From the NCBI GenBank assembly GCA_029007475.1, contig JAQXHW010000124.1, positions 1 to 7,795 on the forward strand: a stretch of 7,795 nucleotides of DNA, written 5' to 3'. Position 1 is the stretch's first letter. Each line of letters opens with the position of its first letter. This stretch comes from Oscillospiraceae bacterium. GTDB taxonomy: Bacteria; Bacillota; Clostridia; Oscillospirales; Acutalibacteraceae. Both the position numbers and the translations under genes were made by a program. The notes under the pieces are model-generated. The model ran no database searches, was not told the DNA's origin, and saw only the letters and a program-made list of their open reading frames with translations. This document shows positions 6,028-7,795 of this stretch, piece after piece.

Positions 6028-7320
6028 TTAGTTAAATTTATTTTCGCTTGCAAGGAGAATAGCCATGAAGTCCTGCATGAAATTCTCCCCTAATCTTATT
6101 TCGGTTTTCTCGGAGGTTTCCATATTCTTAAGCTGAGCCTTTTGCTCCGCGATTTCGTTATCGCCTAAAACAAGGGTGAACTTTGCGCCGATTTTATCAG
6201 CGTATTTCATCTGAGCCTTTAAGCCTCTGCCCACAATATCAAAATGAGCCTCTAAGCCGGCTTCTCTGAGAGTCTTCACCGTCTTGAACGCATTTATCTC
6301 AGCCTCTTTGCCTAAGGCGGCAATATAGAGAACGGGCTTGTCCGGAGCGGGAATTTCTATTCCCTGCGCCTCCATAACCATAAGCAGTCGCTCAAGACCT
6401 ATTGCAAAGCCTAAAGCCGGGAGAGGATTTCCTCCTAACTCCTCAATAAGACCGTTGTAGCGGCCGCCGCCGCATACCGTAGACTGTGCGCCGATACCCT
6501 CGGCGATAAATTCAAAAACCGTGTTGGTGTAGTAGTCAAGTCCGCGGACAATAGAGGGGTTGACGGTATATTTGACCTCTGCTGCGTCAAGGTAGGTCTT
6601 GACGGCGGAGAAGTGGCTTTCACAGTCCTCGCAGAGAAAGTCGATAATCTTGGGGGCGTCCTTAGCAATCTCCTTGCAAATGGGACTCTTGCAGTCAAGA
6701 ATTCTCATGGGGTTTTTCTCAAGCCGGGAGTGGCAGGTGCCGCAGAGGTTTTCCTTTTTGCTTTCAAAGTATTCCTTGAGAGCCCTGTGGTATTCTGCTC
6801 TGCACTTGGGACAGCCGATAGAGTTAATCTCCAGGCGAAGGTTCTTAAGCTGTAATCTTTCAAAGATAGAAGCTCCTGCGCAGATAAGCTCTGCGTCGGA
6901 GAGGGGGGAGTTTGCGCCGTAAACCTCCATGCCGAACTGATGGAATTCGCGCTGACGTCCTGCCTGCGGCTTTTCGTAGCGATAGCAGGTTGTGAAGTAG
7001 TTTGCCTTAATGGGAAGTCCTTCGTTTACTAAAGCGTGTTCAAGAAGCGCCCTTGCCGAGCCTGCCGTTCCCTCAGGTCTTAGGGGGAGGGATTCGCCGC
7101 CCTTAGTTTCGAAGGTGTACATCTCTTTCTGCACAACATCGGTGCCCTCGCCTACACCTCTTACGAAAAGAGCAGTCTGCTCAAAGACAGGGGTGCGAAT
7201 TTCCTTAAAGCCGAAAACTCTCGCTTCGTCTGCAAGAACTTTTTCGACAAACTGCCATTTATAGGAGTCACGGGGCAAAATATCCTCGGTACCCTTGATT
7301 TTTTTAATGAGCTGTGCCAA
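6028..7320 (-). CDS. hisS: Histidyl-tRNA synthetase
   Basis: This 430-residue class II synthetase charges tRNA-His with histidine; its length is normal for a bacterial enzyme. The N-terminal IKGTEDILP (8-16), motif 2 region YRYEKPQAGRQREFHQFGME (113-132), histidine-specific RGLDYYT (259-265) and motif 3 region LGFAIGLERL (303-312) are all present. The C-terminal anticodon-binding domain runs from about 325 to 430. The insertion domain (about 165-240) holds eight cysteines in pairs: C170/C173, C193/C196, C210/C215 and C230/C233. The start is a TTG at 7320 with AAGGA eight bases before it. An ATG nine bases further upstream is in frame but is followed after one codon by TAA, so it cannot be the start. 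It is the first gene of the apparent five-gene operon and precedes aspS, a common hisS-aspS order in Firmicutes. Confidence 0.96.
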   Translation of the reverse strand: MAQLIKKIKGTEDILPRDSYKWQFVEKVLADEARVFGFKEIRTPVFEQTALFVRGVGEGTDVVQKEMYTFETKGGESLPLRPEGTAGSARALLEHALVNEGLPIKANYFTTCYRYEKPQAGRQREFHQFGMEVYGANSPLSDAELICAGASIFERLQLKNLRLEINSIGCPKCRAEYHRALKEYFESKKENLCGTCHSRLEKNPMRILDCKSPICKEIAKDAPKIIDFLCEDCESHFSAVKTYLDAAEVKYTVNPSIVRGLDYYTNTVFEFIAEGIGAQSTVCGGGRYNGLIEELGGNPLPALGFAIGLERLLMVMEAQGIEIPAPDKPVLYIAALGKEAEINAFKTVKTLREAGLEAHFDIVGRGLKAQMKYADKIGAKFTLVLGDNEIAEQKAQLKNMETSEKTEIRLGENFMQDFMAILLASENKFN

Positions 7321-7328
7321 TTAAATCA

Positions 7329-7333
7329 TCCTT
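7329..7333 (-). promoter_or_regulatory. Ribosome binding site supporting the hisS TTG start
   Basis: AAGGA on the minus strand lies eight bases before the TTG at 7320, an ideal spacing. The only nearby ATG overlaps this Shine-Dalgarno sequence and opens the two-codon frame ATG-ATT-TAA, whose stop directly abuts the TTG. The TTG is therefore the only workable start for the conserved N-terminus. Confidence 0.8.
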
Positions 7334-7362
7334 TTTGAAGTTATCAATATTTATACAGGGTA

Positions 7363-7371
7363 ATTATAGCA
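7363..7371 (-). promoter_or_regulatory. Extended -10 promoter for the hisS-aspS-metF-metH operon
   Basis: On the minus strand TGC-TATAAT (7371-7363) is a perfect extended -10 element. No good -35 match lies 16 to 18 bases upstream (only T-rich sequence such as TTTATT), as is acceptable for extended -10 promoters. Transcription would start near 7356, leaving a leader of about 35 bases before hisS. It lies between the upstream gene's terminator and hisS, and no comparable promoter is evident within the short gaps further down. The leader is too short for a T-box or metabolite riboswitch. Confidence 0.7.
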
Positions 7372-7402
7372 CAAAGATACCCAAAATAAAAGAGATTTTT
7401 CA

Positions 7403-7437
7403 CAAAAAAGAAGCCCCCTTTTTTAGAAAAGGGGACT
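7403..7437 (-). terminator. Rho-independent terminator of the upstream gene
   Basis: On the minus strand an 11-bp stem AGTCCCCTTTT/AAAAGGGGGCT (one G-U pair, loop CTAA; 7437-7412) is followed by TTCTTTTTT. This is a strong intrinsic terminator placed about 50 bases after the stop codon of the partial gene at the window edge. It separates that gene from the hisS promoter. There is no U tract on the opposite side, so it works in the minus direction only. Confidence 0.92.
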
Positions 7438-7486
7438 CCACAGAGCGAAAACATCGCCTGAGTATTATGATATTAGGCTTAAGCAG

Positions 7487-7795
7487 TTAAAAGGTGAAAT
7501 CCTCGGCAACCTCGTCTTTCTTCTGAGAAATTTCCTCTGTGTCGTTGACGACAGCGTCAGCTGCGACGTCTGCGGTTTCCTTTTCGGGCTCATCCTCTGC
7601 GAGAGAGTCTAAAATGTCGTGGATTTTTGAGAGTGTGTCCTCGGCGGTTTCCTTGGTTTCGGGGTCGTTTTCAAGCTCCTTTTTGATAGCCTTGAAAATG
7701 GCGCGGTCCTGTTCGCGGGTGAGGGTGATTTTATCCTTAGCGACAGATTTCTTTAGGCTGTCTGCCTTTTTCTTTGCCTTTTCCTGAAGGTCTTT
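7487..7795 (-). CDS. C-terminal part of an unrecognised charged protein (5' end outside window)
   Basis: An open frame enters at the window edge in phase with base 7795 and runs 102 codons to TAA at 7489-7487. I do not recognise the family. The visible part starts with a lysine-rich helix-like stretch (KDLQEKAKKKADSLKK), then has ITLTREQDRAIFKAIKKELE, a region that looks helical (about residues 24-43). It finishes with a strongly acidic, low-complexity tail rich in Glu, Asp, Ala and Thr, ending EVAEDFTF. No membrane segment, signal or catalytic motif is visible. Coding is supported by the open frame, sensible composition and the strong terminator just after the stop. The start and any N-terminal domain lie outside the window, so its role cannot be judged. 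Confidence 0.75.
   Translation of the reverse strand, partial: KDLQEKAKKKADSLKKSVAKDKITLTREQDRAIFKAIKKELENDPETKETAEDTLSKIHDILDSLAEDEPEKETADVAADAVVNDTEEISQKKDEVAEDFTF

Larger units (their letters stand above)
300..7320 (-). other. Apparent operon hisS-aspS-metF-reactivation gene-metH
   Basis: Five genes on one strand are separated by about 21, 26-32, 3 and 32 bases, each with its own Shine-Dalgarno sequence and without visible internal promoters or intrinsic terminators. A single promoter precedes hisS, and a terminator upstream of it insulates the unit. The last three genes form a methionine regeneration module: MetF makes methyl-tetrahydrofolate, MetH uses it, and the separate domain reactivates MetH. 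Co-transcription is inferred from spacing only. Confidence 0.75.

Noticed and set aside
7321..7362. Possible T-box or metabolite riboswitch before hisS
   Set aside because: The region between the likely transcription start and hisS is about 35 bases, with no T-box motif, specifier stem, SAM-box or B12-box pattern, and no antiterminator.

Overview
The window looks like chromosomal DNA from a low-to-mid GC Gram-positive anaerobe of the Clostridia, plausibly a Ruminococcaceae/Oscillospiraceae-type gut bacterium. The grounds are strong GGAGG/AAGGA ribosome binding sites, a TTG start, a methionine synthase split into two genes, and a histidyl-tRNA synthetase whose insertion domain carries four cysteine pairs. 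This placement is an inference; no species can be named.

All genes lie on the minus strand, so the window reads from high to low coordinates. First comes the C-terminal 102 residues of an unrecognised, lysine- and glutamate-rich protein (7795-7487), closed by a strong intrinsic terminator (about 7403-7437). Next is an extended -10 promoter (TATAAT at 7363-7368) that appears to drive five tightly packed genes: hisS (TTG start), aspS, metF, a stand-alone B12-dependent methionine synthase reactivation domain, and metH. Gaps between genes are only 3 to 32 bases and no internal promoter or terminator is evident, so they look like one operon. The leader is only about 35 bases, too short for a T-box, SAM or cobalamin riboswitch.

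Functionally the operon joins two aminoacyl-tRNA synthetases to a nearly complete methionine regeneration module. MetF makes 5-methyl-tetrahydrofolate. MetH, with homocysteine, pterin and cobalamin domains, moves the methyl group through cobalamin onto homocysteine. The separate reactivation protein supplies the AdoMet-binding domain that is missing from MetH.

Downstream of metH is an AT-rich, roughly 175-bp non-coding element (about 125-302) with imperfect terminal inverted repeats (18 of 21 positions match), terminal TA dinucleotides and a central hairpin. It looks like a MITE. Its edge forms the metH stop codon, and its central hairpin, followed by six U in the metH direction, could act as a weak terminator. 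Beyond it lie a near-consensus promoter (110-115 / 87-92) and a tRNA-Ser(GGA) gene cut by the window edge. Apart from the MITE-like element and the separately encoded reactivation domain, this is ordinary housekeeping sequence; I see no defence system, phage, CRISPR array or novel multi-gene system.
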